Origin: Opitutaceae bacterium TAV5
GTDB lineage: Bacteria > Verrucomicrobiota > Verrucomicrobiia > Opitutales > Opitutaceae
NCBI GenBank assembly: GCA_000242935.3
Contig: CP007053.1
Location: 3,891,001-3,955,000, forward strand
Length of the DNA stretch: 64,000 nucleotides
Direction of reading: 5' to 3'
In this document: one piece after another, positions 25,871 through 33,675 of the stretch
Layout of the letters: each line of letters starts with the position of its first letter
How positions within the stretch are numbered: position 1 is the first letter of the stretch
Made by a program: the position numbers and the translations under genes
The notes under the pieces: generated by a model
What the model was told of the DNA's origin: nothing
Databases searched by the model: none
What the model saw: the letters and a program-made list of their open reading frames with translations, nothing else

Positions 25871-26848
25871 ATGAATTTCATTCCATCTGTTTCTCCCTCG
25901 GAGCTTCCCGTCTCGTCCGCCCCGTATTCCACCTCTTATTATAATAACCTGGGCCATGCTTTCCGCTCCGTCTCCTGGCCCGCCATCTTTGCCGGTCTCA
26001 TCGCGGCCATCGCGCTGGAGGTGCTGTTCATGTTGCTGGGGGCGGGCCTGGGATTTGCCATTTACAGCCCCCTGACGGACGCGACCCCCATCGCCTCCCT
26101 GGGTGCGGGAGCCCTGATCGTGCAGGGCCTGAGCGCCGTCGTCTCGCTTTGGTTTGGCGGCTGGGTGGCCGGCCGTTTTACGCCGGCGGGCGTGCGCGCC
26201 ACCGCCTGGTTGCACGGTTTTATCGTTTGGAGCGCGGCCACCGTGGCCGGAGTCTTGTTTGTTTCCGCCGGCGCGGGCTGGGCGCTGGGTGATTTATCCA
26301 AAATCGTAGGCGGCGGCCTCTCCCTGGCCGGCCAGCCGGCGGCGGCGATCGCGAGCGGCGCGGCCGACATAACCAGGGATGCGCTCAAGCAATCCGACGG
26401 CGCCTTCGCCAGCTTCACCGACGAAGCGGTGGGCAGCCGCCCTGCGGGCGAGACCGCCAACACCTCCATCCGCGCCAAAAGAGAGGTGGGCATGGCCGTG
26501 GCCCGGTTTTTTAATCCGATGCAGGAGGAGAACAGGGATGTGAACCGCACCGCCCTGGTCAAAGTCCTCGTCGAGGAGGCCGGTCTGAGCGAGGCTGCCG
26601 CCAACAAAGCGGTCGCGGACTGGACGGCGACGTATGAGCGGCTGAAAACCGATCTCGCCGCTGCGAAGGATGCGGCGGAAGCCAAGGCGCGCGAGGCGGC
26701 CGAAGCGACGGCCAAGGCGCTGGCGATTCTTTCGCTTGGCTATTTTGTCGCTTTCGCCATCGGAGCGGTGGCGGCCACCTGGGGCGGGTGCCACGGGGCC
26801 AAATGCGCCCGCACCTGCGAGATCCGGACGACTCGCGTGGCGGAGTGA
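25871..26848 (+). CDS. Multi-spanning membrane protein of unknown function
   Basis: The 325-residue protein has three or four hydrophobic segments in the N-terminal half, including 'SWPAIFAGLIAAIALEVLF' and 'GWVAGRF'. A polar cytosolic or periplasmic domain follows (about 160-275) with an Ala/Glu-rich coiled coil, then one last membrane helix near 280-300, and a Cys-containing end. It resembles a loosely defined group of bacterial membrane proteins with 'SWGAIFAGL' starts, sometimes seen near stress genes. The ATG at 25871 is preferred over an upstream TTG. Confidence 0.6.
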   Translation: MNFIPSVSPSELPVSSAPYSTSYYNNLGHAFRSVSWPAIFAGLIAAIALEVLFMLLGAGLGFAIYSPLTDATPIASLGAGALIVQGLSAVVSLWFGGWVAGRFTPAGVRATAWLHGFIVWSAATVAGVLFVSAGAGWALGDLSKIVGGGLSLAGQPAAAIASGAADITRDALKQSDGAFASFTDEAVGSRPAGETANTSIRAKREVGMAVARFFNPMQEENRDVNRTALVKVLVEEAGLSEAAANKAVADWTATYERLKTDLAAAKDAAEAKAREAAEATAKALAILSLGYFVAFAIGAVAATWGGCHGAKCARTCEIRTTRVAE

Positions 26849-26860
26849 GGCCGGCTCCGC

Positions 26861-27240
26861 TCATCCGGCCTTGTTCAGCAGGAAATCCGGGAGCCAGAGG
26901 CGGTCGCTATCGGCGATCCTTGCTCCGTCCACCGCCACGACCGTCAACCGTGCCGAACGCGGAGCCGTTGCGCATGACCGACCCGGTCGCTCGCGAGAGA
27001 GGCATCTGGCGGAAGCACGAAGCGTTCGCCGCGCGGAGTCACGACCTTGAGGATGTCCGGGCTCCGTGCGGAGCCCGATCTGGCCCGTTTCGCTCAACCT
27101 GTTGCGTGCCGCTGTCCGGGACGGAGCCGGGCGGCAGCACACCGTCGCGTTGCAGTTTTTCCGCGAGCGTCTCGTCGGCGGCATAGATGCGCCAGTCGCC
27201 GCCGGAGCGGTGATCGCAGGCTCCACCAGAACAACGGATA
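26861..27240 (-). pseudogene. Decayed gene remnant, frame-broken
   Basis: The 26849-27303 gap contains coding-like pieces on the minus strand in different frames. One reads 'GDWRIYAADETLAEKLQRDG', a second 'DILKVVTPRGERFVLPPDASL', a third 'IADSDRLWLPDFLLNKAG' followed by a stop at 26861-26863. They look like successive parts of one protein broken by frameshifts. The parent family is not recognised. At 27244-27270 a piece of the upstream dehydrogenase tail recurs, so the gap seems to be a scar of rearrangement. Confidence 0.4.
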
Positions 27241-27303
27241 AATCGCGAACGCGCGGCGGTGCTGGCGCAAGAGTCAGGCCGCCGGGCGGGTGCGGTTTTC
27301 CGG

Positions 27304-28938
27304 TCAATTACGGGTGTGCCGCACCTTCATCATCAGATCGAGCCATTGCAGAGAGGCGGGGGCAGCAGAGGGGAGCGTCGCGCGGATTTCATTGGGACCA
27401 CGGCGAACCAGATCGGGTGTTACGGGATAAACCAGCCACTCGCCTTCCGCTGCGGGATTGTCGAGCCGGATGTCGTTGAAGCGGATTTCGGGCGTGTGCC
27501 CGGCGACGGGAGCATTTGTTTTTGTATCCGGATTTTTGATGCGGAGACAAAGTGAAAACGACGGAGGACGCTCCATCGATGCGGGTGATTCGGCGAGGCG
27601 GATGCGGGCGCGGGCGGTCTGCCCCGGCGCGAGCAGGCGGGGGGCGCCGGGATTCAGCGTCTCGATCGTCTGATACGGGCCGAGCGGCAGGTTGCTGCGC
27701 ATGGGCGTGGCGCCGACGCCGGGCACGGAGGCGAAGTAATCCTTGTCGAGCGTGGCCAGCAGCGCGGGGTCGCCGGCTTCGCGCCAGATCGGGCGGCGGG
27801 GGTTGAACTGGTTGAAGAAATAGACGCCATCGGCGCCGGCGTCCAGGGCGTTGGCGACGCGGGCGCGGTAGGCGAGATCGGTCATGCGCAGGGTCGAGCG
27901 GTGCGGCGGCGTGTCGGCGGTGTCGGGCACGCGGGCGTCGTCGAGCGAAGGATAGATTTTGACGCCGTGTTTGCGGGCGAGCGTCACGCTTTCCTCCCAG
28001 TCGTTGAGTTGAAAGTATCCGCCGACGACGAGCAGATCGACGAGATCGCCGGAGAGCCAGGTTTCGAGGTCGAGCCCGATGGCGCGGGAGTAGGTGGCGG
28101 AGTCGGGCACCCGGACGGCAATGAGCAGGGGGCGTCCGCGGCGGCGGCCTTCGGCGTCGGTCATGGCGCGGACACGGCGGAGCAGGTCGGTCATCATGGC
28201 GAGTTCGCCGGCGGTGGCGGGCCGGCCTTGCGTGGTGGAAGGGAAAAACAGGGGGTGACGGAAAAAATCGAGTTCGACGCCGTCCACGTCGTAATGGAGG
28301 CAGACTTCCTCGATGTAGCGGAAGGCGAGTTCGCGGATTTCGGGACGGGCGTAGTTGACAGCCGACCAGGAGCCGTAGGGCAGCCGTTCGCCGCGTTTGC
28401 CGAGGAGGTATTCCGGATGCTCCATCTTGAGGCGGTTGGCCTCGAAGAGGGCCGGGCCGTACTTGTCGGCGTAGCCGTCGTGGTTGTCGTTCATCCGCAT
28501 GGACCAGAAAAGCTCCAGGTCGTGTTCGCGGGTGAATTTCCGGACCACGCGCAGCGGATCGATGCCGGCGTCGAGCAGGGCCTGCATCTGGTTGTTGGCG
28601 TGGCGGTTTTCCTGGCTGGTGAAAATCTGGCCGACCCGGGTGAAGTGCGTGAAGAGGCCGAAGCCGGAGCTCCAGGTGCAATAAAAGAGGCTGTCCACCT
28701 GTGTGCCGGCGAGCGGGGCGATGCGGCGGGCGAGCAGGTCTTCGGCGGAGGGGCGGCGGAGCATCATGACGGGTTCGTTGCCGTCGTTGTTCACGATGAC
28801 GCGTCGGGGGCGGTTGACGGTGGATTGCCGCCATTCCCGGTCCGCCGGTGACGGCGGCGGCGCGGATTGCGCGCGGACCGGGGACAGGGCGGGTGCCAGG
28901 GCGAGGACGAGGAGCGGAAGGAAACGGCAGCGGATCAT
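27304..28938 (-). CDS. Secreted glycosidase-like TIM-barrel protein (GHL10 type)
   Basis: The 544-residue protein has a signal peptide (about 1-23, ending RAQS). The main domain (about 75-400) is a family-10-like glycosyl hydrolase barrel. Typical features are 'LFWSMRMNDNHDG', 'VNYARPEIRELAFRYIEEVCLHYDVDGVELDFFRHP', with acidic residues at strand ends, and 'GADGVYFFNQF'. A beta-sandwich C-terminal domain (about 420-544) follows. It would cut a polysaccharide in the periplasm or outside. It starts inside the stop of the sugar symporter (ATGA), so breakdown and uptake are made together. Substrate is unknown. Confidence 0.8.
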   Translation of the reverse strand: MIRCRFLPLLVLALAPALSPVRAQSAPPPSPADREWRQSTVNRPRRVIVNNDGNEPVMMLRRPSAEDLLARRIAPLAGTQVDSLFYCTWSSGFGLFTHFTRVGQIFTSQENRHANNQMQALLDAGIDPLRVVRKFTREHDLELFWSMRMNDNHDGYADKYGPALFEANRLKMEHPEYLLGKRGERLPYGSWSAVNYARPEIRELAFRYIEEVCLHYDVDGVELDFFRHPLFFPSTTQGRPATAGELAMMTDLLRRVRAMTDAEGRRRGRPLLIAVRVPDSATYSRAIGLDLETWLSGDLVDLLVVGGYFQLNDWEESVTLARKHGVKIYPSLDDARVPDTADTPPHRSTLRMTDLAYRARVANALDAGADGVYFFNQFNPRRPIWREAGDPALLATLDKDYFASVPGVGATPMRSNLPLGPYQTIETLNPGAPRLLAPGQTARARIRLAESPASMERPPSFSLCLRIKNPDTKTNAPVAGHTPEIRFNDIRLDNPAAEGEWLVYPVTPDLVRRGPNEIRATLPSAAPASLQWLDLMMKVRHTRN

Positions 28939-30407
28939 GGGAGCGGGGAGGCGGGTTGCGTGGAAGGGAGGGGGGATGAGGTTGCGCGGCGGCGGGCGAG
29001 CTCGGCCTTGATTTCGTAAACCCTGTCTTCGTCGAGTTCGTAGTTGCGCATGATGAAAAAGGCGGCGAGGGCTCCGGCAAACGGCATGAGAAAATAGAAA
29101 AACTTCATCAGGCCGAGCGTGCGCGCGCCTTGTGCTCCGGTCTGTGCGTCAAAGCCGATCCAGACGAGGATGAAGCCGCAGATGAGGGAGCCGAGCGAGC
29201 TGCCGGCCTTGTCGCACCAGGAGAGGATCGAGGCGAGAAAGGCTTCGTTGCGCCGGCCGGTGCGCCACTCCTCGTAGTCGGCGATGTCTCCGAGCATCGA
29301 GGCGCCCATGAGTGCGATGCCGGAAATGGCGGCTCCGTTGGAAACGAGGACGACGAGCTGGAGCCAGGGAAGCCCCGGCTGGTAAACGACGAGCTTGGCG
29401 AGGCACCCGGCCATGAGGACGCAGACAGCGATCTGGAAGGTGCGTTTCTTGCCGAGGCGTTTCGACAAGGCCGGATAAACGAAGACCGAGCAGCCGACGG
29501 CCGACAGCATGAACGCCGAGCCCATGAAACCGTAGGCCCACGCGGCCCGCTGAAGGTCGCCGCCGAAAACGTAGTAGTTGTTCATGTACACGGCGAACAT
29601 GCCGACGATGTTGTAGCCGAAGCTCTCGATGAGACGCGAGGCGACGACGCGCTTGAGGGGAGGATTGTGCCAGACGTGGCGGAGGCTTTCGCGGAGTTTC
29701 AGCCGGGGCTGGCGGGCGGCGACGCGTTCGTAGTTGCGTTCCCGGCAGAGCCAGACGGGAAGCAGCGCCAGGAGAAGGTAGATCGCGGCGACGACGAGCA
29801 TCACGTTGCGCAGGCCGGTGACGGGATCGCCAAAGATTTCGAGACGCGTGAGGGGAAACAGCCACTGGCTCGATATCTGGAAAACAAAACCGAAGACCAT
29901 CGCGATCATGGCGACGCGGGTGCGTTCGTGGTAGTCGTCGGTGGCCTCGATGCGCAGGCCCATCAGCGACATCGAATAAAACGTCTGCACGGAGTAGAAC
30001 GCGAGGGAGACGACGAGGAGGTGAAAGAACAGCCACGTCTCGCCGGCTCCGCGAGGAAACCACCAGAGCGCGAAAAAGAGCGCCGACATGGGCAGGGCGG
30101 ACGCGGCCATCAGGGGAAGGCGGCGTCCGCGGCGGGAGCGGAAGTTGTCGGAGAATTGCCCGATAAGGGGATCGGTGAAGGCGTCCCACAGGCGCTGGAT
30201 GAAGAGGACGGTGCTGATGAGCGCCGGGCTCATGCCCAGCGTCATGTTGAAGATCGGATTGATCAGCGTATGGAGCGTGGCGGGGCAGCCGGCGGCGGCG
30301 TTGCCCAGGCCGAGACCGAGTTTTTCGCGCCACGGGACGCGGTCTTCCGGGCGCGTTTCGTGGTGGCCGCCGCGCGCGGGGCCGGCGGGAGTGGGATGAT
30401 CGGTCAT
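28935..30407 (-). CDS. GPH-family sugar:cation symporter (MelB-like)
   Basis: The 490-residue protein has about twelve hydrophobic segments and the GPH signature 'FIQRLWDAFTDPLIGQFSDNFRSRRGRRLPLM' in the first third, including the cation-site Asp residues. It would import a glycoside with Na+ or H+. The start at 30407 (MTDHPTPAGP) leaves a 20-residue polar N-terminus before the first helix region; upstream codons read as unstructured Arg-rich sequence. It is translationally coupled to the glycosidase downstream. It lies 72 bases after the PEP-CTERM gene. Confidence 0.9.
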   Translation of the reverse strand: MTDHPTPAGPARGGHHETRPEDRVPWREKLGLGLGNAAAGCPATLHTLINPIFNMTLGMSPALISTVLFIQRLWDAFTDPLIGQFSDNFRSRRGRRLPLMAASALPMSALFFALWWFPRGAGETWLFFHLLVVSLAFYSVQTFYSMSLMGLRIEATDDYHERTRVAMIAMVFGFVFQISSQWLFPLTRLEIFGDPVTGLRNVMLVVAAIYLLLALLPVWLCRERNYERVAARQPRLKLRESLRHVWHNPPLKRVVASRLIESFGYNIVGMFAVYMNNYYVFGGDLQRAAWAYGFMGSAFMLSAVGCSVFVYPALSKRLGKKRTFQIAVCVLMAGCLAKLVVYQPGLPWLQLVVLVSNGAAISGIALMGASMLGDIADYEEWRTGRRNEAFLASILSWCDKAGSSLGSLICGFILVWIGFDAQTGAQGARTLGLMKFFYFLMPFAGALAAFFIMRNYELDEDRVYEIKAELARRRATSSPLPSTQPASPLP

Positions 30408-30479
30408 GTGTGACTGGATACGCCGGGGAGTGGCGGCGGCCCGGGACGGGCGCACCGCCTTTCCGGATTCGCCGGAGGA

Positions 30480-31391
30480 TCAGCGGCGGGCGAGGCGTCG
30501 GCCGGCGAGCGCCGCCAGCGAGAGAAGGCCGGCGCACAGGGCGAGGGTCGAGGGTTCGGGAATGGGCGTGACGGTGCCGGTGACCGAGAAGGCGGAGAGG
30601 GCGAGGAGGCCGCCCGACGTGGCCGACGTACCGAGGTAAGCGTCCTGCTCGAAGTAGAGGCCGACGGCAGTGACCGCGGTGAGTTCGATAGCGGTGAAAC
30701 TGGCGGTGCTTTGGTCGAAGTTGAGCGAGGTGGCGGGATCGTAGGCCGCCCATCGGGTGGAGCCGAGCGCGGCGCCGGAGAGGGAGACAGTGGAAATGGT
30801 GTTGTGGGCGGCGGTGATGGTCGCCTCCGACACGTAGTAGCTGGCGCCAACCTGCACGAGCCAGCGGCCGGTGGGGACGAACGCGCCGTCCGCACCGGAG
30901 GCACGATAGGTGACGCTGAAGCCGTCGGGGTTGAAAGAGCCTGTGTTCCAGGGAGCGGCGAAATCGGCCTGTTTGAAGAGATAGACGGAGGCGAAACCGA
31001 GGGTGCTGCCCGCCCAGCCGGTGCTGACGTTGGCGTAGATGCGCAAGACGTCGTTGCTGCCGAGAAGCGACCAATTATTGAGAATCGTCCCTGCTGGAGT
31101 CGAACCTTGCACCGAGGAACTTGTGAAGGCGTAGCCTCCGTAGAACACGGGGCCGGAATAACCGGACGACGGACTGAGCGGATTTGTATCGCTGAAGGCA
31201 TTCAGGTAAGTGTAGGGGCCGGGGCTGACACCTGTGCGGGTGGCGGTCCGGGCGAAAGTGGTGTCCGCATCCACGTAGGAGGTGGTCGGACCGAAACTGA
31301 AGACGGTGTCAGCCGAAGCCGGAAGGGCGGCGAGGCCGAGGATGCCGGTGGCGGCGATCGCGAGGAGAGGAACGGAATGGCGTGTTTTCAT
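30480..31391 (-). CDS. PEP-CTERM sorted secreted protein
   Basis: The 303-residue protein has a signal peptide (about 1-27, 'LAALPASA'). A beta-rich Ser/Thr/Tyr/Gly body follows. The C-terminal sorting signal 'PIPEPSTLALCAGLLSLAALAGRR' shows the PEP motif, a membrane helix and a basic end. Exosortase would cut it and leave it in the envelope or exported matrix. The start at 31391 (MKTRHSVP) gives the signal peptide. It sits within a carbohydrate locus and may bind the polysaccharide on the cell surface. No exosortase gene is in the window. Confidence 0.85.
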   Translation of the reverse strand: MKTRHSVPLLAIAATGILGLAALPASADTVFSFGPTTSYVDADTTFARTATRTGVSPGPYTYLNAFSDTNPLSPSSGYSGPVFYGGYAFTSSSVQGSTPAGTILNNWSLLGSNDVLRIYANVSTGWAGSTLGFASVYLFKQADFAAPWNTGSFNPDGFSVTYRASGADGAFVPTGRWLVQVGASYYVSEATITAAHNTISTVSLSGAALGSTRWAAYDPATSLNFDQSTASFTAIELTAVTAVGLYFEQDAYLGTSATSGGLLALSAFSVTGTVTPIPEPSTLALCAGLLSLAALAGRRLARR

Positions 31392-31541
31392 GATGTCTGT
31401 GATGGTGATTTGATCGTGGTGTGGCCGGTGGGCCGGCGGGCGGGAAACCGGCAAAAACAGGCGCGCAAGAAACCATGCGGCGCGCCGGAGAGCGTCGTGA
31501 GATGGGTGAGGCGGGGAGAGGAAAGAGAGCGAGCGGGGCGG

Positions 31542-32294
31542 TTATTCCCTGATCAGCCAGAGGGTGGCATCGGTGGTGAGGCGGGTTTTGTCGAGGCGCT
31601 CGACGTGGCCGTCGAAGAACGCGGCGTTGGCGGCGTCGCGGTGGCGCAAGGCGACGGTGTTGGAGGAGCCATCGACTTCCCCGTGGTATTCGCCCAGGCC
31701 GCTTTCGAATTTGATGGACCATCCGAGGGCATCCACAAAGGCGATGACCCGGGAGGGCCGGGGGATTTCGGCCATGGTCACAATGATTTTTGAGCCGGGA
31801 GACATGATGCTGCCGGGCAGGCTGCTGTAGTTACAGGCGTAGGAGCGGGCGATCCAGCCGTCGCCGAGGGTGGCCTTGGGACAGAGCAGGGCCTTGGGCC
31901 AGCCTTCTTTCACGGCGGTGTTGGACCGGTTGGCGTCAAAATCGCGGGTGATGCCGAGCTGGCGGGTGTAGTCGGTGTTGGCATACCAGGCGACGCGGTC
32001 GGAGGAGGTGCCGTCCTCGGGGATGACGGAGCAGGGAACGTAAGCGCCGTCGCGGTTGTTGTTGGCGAAGGCGATGTTGGCGAGCTGGAGCTGGCGGAGG
32101 TTGGAGACGCAGCGGGCGGCGTGGGCGGTTTCGCGGACAGCGCCAACTGTCGGGATAATGATGGCGGCGAGGATGCCGATGATGGCGATGACGGTGAGAA
32201 GTTCGATGAGCGTGAAGGCGGTGCGTGCTTCCGGAGGAAGCCGGTATCCGGGGCGCAGGGTTGGCGGGGAGAGGGGATGTCGGCGGGTATTCAT
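31542..32294 (-). CDS. Prepilin-type N-terminal cleavage/methylation protein (G protein-like)
   Basis: The 250-residue protein has a basic leader and then '[23 protein letters not shown]' (about 26-48), the type IV prepilin/pseudopilin signature with Glu at position +5. Prepilin peptidase would cut before the Phe. The rest has the common verrucomicrobial ending '[22 protein letters not shown]', the H-x-G-G/DGHV type C-terminus. Large families of such proteins accompany sugar loci in Verrucomicrobiota and Planctomycetota. Their role is unclear, possibly as surface binding proteins. It precedes the PEP-CTERM gene by 150 bases. Confidence 0.88.
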   Translation of the reverse strand: MNTRRHPLSPPTLRPGYRLPPEARTAFTLIELLTVIAIIGILAAIIIPTVGAVRETAHAARCVSNLRQLQLANIAFANNNRDGAYVPCSVIPEDGTSSDRVAWYANTDYTRQLGITRDFDANRSNTAVKEGWPKALLCPKATLGDGWIARSYACNYSSLPGSIMSPGSKIIVTMAEIPRPSRVIAFVDALGWSIKFESGLGEYHGEVDGSSNTVALRHRDAANAAFFDGHVERLDKTRLTTDATLWLIRE

Positions 32295-32395
32295 GGCAGT
32301 GCGGCGGCAGGTTGGCGTTTGGATGGGGATCGGGCAGTTGACAGGGAGCAAGGGAGCGTGGCGGGCGGGTGCGGGCAACGGGAATGGGGTGTTGT

Positions 32396-33541
32396 TTATT
32401 CCGTAACAGTGCGGGTTGCGGGCGGAGCGGCGACGGAACGGCCGGCGTAGTATTTGGGGAGCAGATACAGATGTCGCCGGGCGACGGGGCGACGGGTCGG
32501 AATGCCGAGAACCTGGGTGGCGAGTTTGCGGGCGAAGACCTCGGGCTGGTTGAGGTAGCGGGCCGGGGCGGGTTTCAGGTAGGAGAAAAAGGGGTCGTCC
32601 TCGCGGGAGATGAGGGACACGTCGTCGGGGACGCGAAGGCCGCGCTCGGTAAGAAAGGTGAAGGTGGAGAGGTAGGCGTACGGGTTGGTGATGATGAGCG
32701 CGGTGGGGCGGTGCGGGGGCTGGGCGTGGAAGATGCGGACGAGGCATTTCTCGATGCTGGCGGCATCGATGTCGTGATAGACGACGCTGGCGGTGGCGGT
32801 TTCGGCGTGCGGGGACTGGCGGATGCCTTCGAAAAACCCCATCTCCGTTTGCTGGTCGCCGGCGAGGCGGGACTGGGGATTGAGAAGCACGAAGTGGCGA
32901 TGGCCGGCGCGGAGGAGGACGCCGGCGGCGTGGCGGCTGATGGCGCGGTGGTCGAGGTCGACCGAAGGGAGATCGATGCCTTCGTGGCAGGTGCCGGCAA
33001 GGACACAGGGAATCCGGCGCGTCTCGAACCAGCGTTGCATGGCGGAGGAAGAGAGCACGAGGACCCAGCAGGTGTGCGCGTTCTGGCGAACGAGTTTTTC
33101 GAGAACGGGAGCGGGGTTGGTCCGGTAATAGTGGGCGCCCTCGTAGAGCCTGAGCCGCCAGCCGGATTCGAAGAGAACGTCCCGAAAGGTGTCTATCCAC
33201 AGCGAGAACGGGCGAAGTTCGCCCACGGCGTTGGGCGTGACGAGGCCGACACTGGGAGAGGGCAGGGGAGGCGCGGGAGAGGAAGGGGACGCCACGGTTG
33301 CCGCGGCGGGGGCGAGTGCCGGGAAAGCGACGATACGGTTGCCGACGCCGTGGCGCGCTTCGATGATGCCCTCGTGCTTGAGCTGGCTGAGCGCGGTCCG
33401 GAGGGTGGTGTGGCTGATCTGGAGGGACTGGCAGAGGGAGCGTTCGCCGGGGAGCCATTCGGGCCAGGTATTTTGGGCGATGAGAGCCTTGAGGCGATCG
33501 GCGGTCTGGCTGCTGAGCGAGTGCTGGGGGATCAGGGTCAT
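32396..33541 (-). CDS. GntR/LacI-type transcription regulator
   Basis: The 381-residue protein has an N-terminal winged helix of GntR type (about 5-72; '[42 protein letters not shown]'). A Pro/Ser linker follows, then a sugar-binding domain of the LacI periplasmic-fold type (about 95-375) with '[14 protein letters not shown]' and '[21 protein letters not shown]'. This hybrid layout is typical of sugar regulators in Verrucomicrobiota. It is the first gene of the leftward carbohydrate locus and probably controls it. An inverted repeat at 33574-33624 lies just upstream of its start. Confidence 0.88.
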   Translation of the reverse strand: MTLIPQHSLSSQTADRLKALIAQNTWPEWLPGERSLCQSLQISHTTLRTALSQLKHEGIIEARHGVGNRIVAFPALAPAAATVASPSSPAPPLPSPSVGLVTPNAVGELRPFSLWIDTFRDVLFESGWRLRLYEGAHYYRTNPAPVLEKLVRQNAHTCWVLVLSSSAMQRWFETRRIPCVLAGTCHEGIDLPSVDLDHRAISRHAAGVLLRAGHRHFVLLNPQSRLAGDQQTEMGFFEGIRQSPHAETATASVVYHDIDAASIEKCLVRIFHAQPPHRPTALIITNPYAYLSTFTFLTERGLRVPDDVSLISREDDPFFSYLKPAPARYLNQPEVFARKLATQVLGIPTRRPVARRHLYLLPKYYAGRSVAAPPATRTVTE

Positions 33542-33573
33542 GGGAAGAAACGGTGGCAATGAATGACCGGAAC

Positions 33574-33624
33574 CGGAACGCCGGGACACTGTTATTTTAA
33601 AAACAACAGTGACCCGGTGTTCCG
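33574..33624. promoter_or_regulatory. Long imperfect palindrome upstream of the GntR/LacI gene
   Basis: The arms at 33574-33593 and 33605-33624 pair with two mismatches around an A/T-rich centre. It lies 33-83 bases upstream of the regulator start and just after the BatD/E stop. It may be the operator of the regulator or the terminator of the Bat operon; the missing T-run favours an operator. Confidence 0.5.
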
Positions 33625-33675
33625 GAACAGTCTGTTGCCCCGTCTCCTCCGGCAGATGCCGGGCGTGAACTACGT

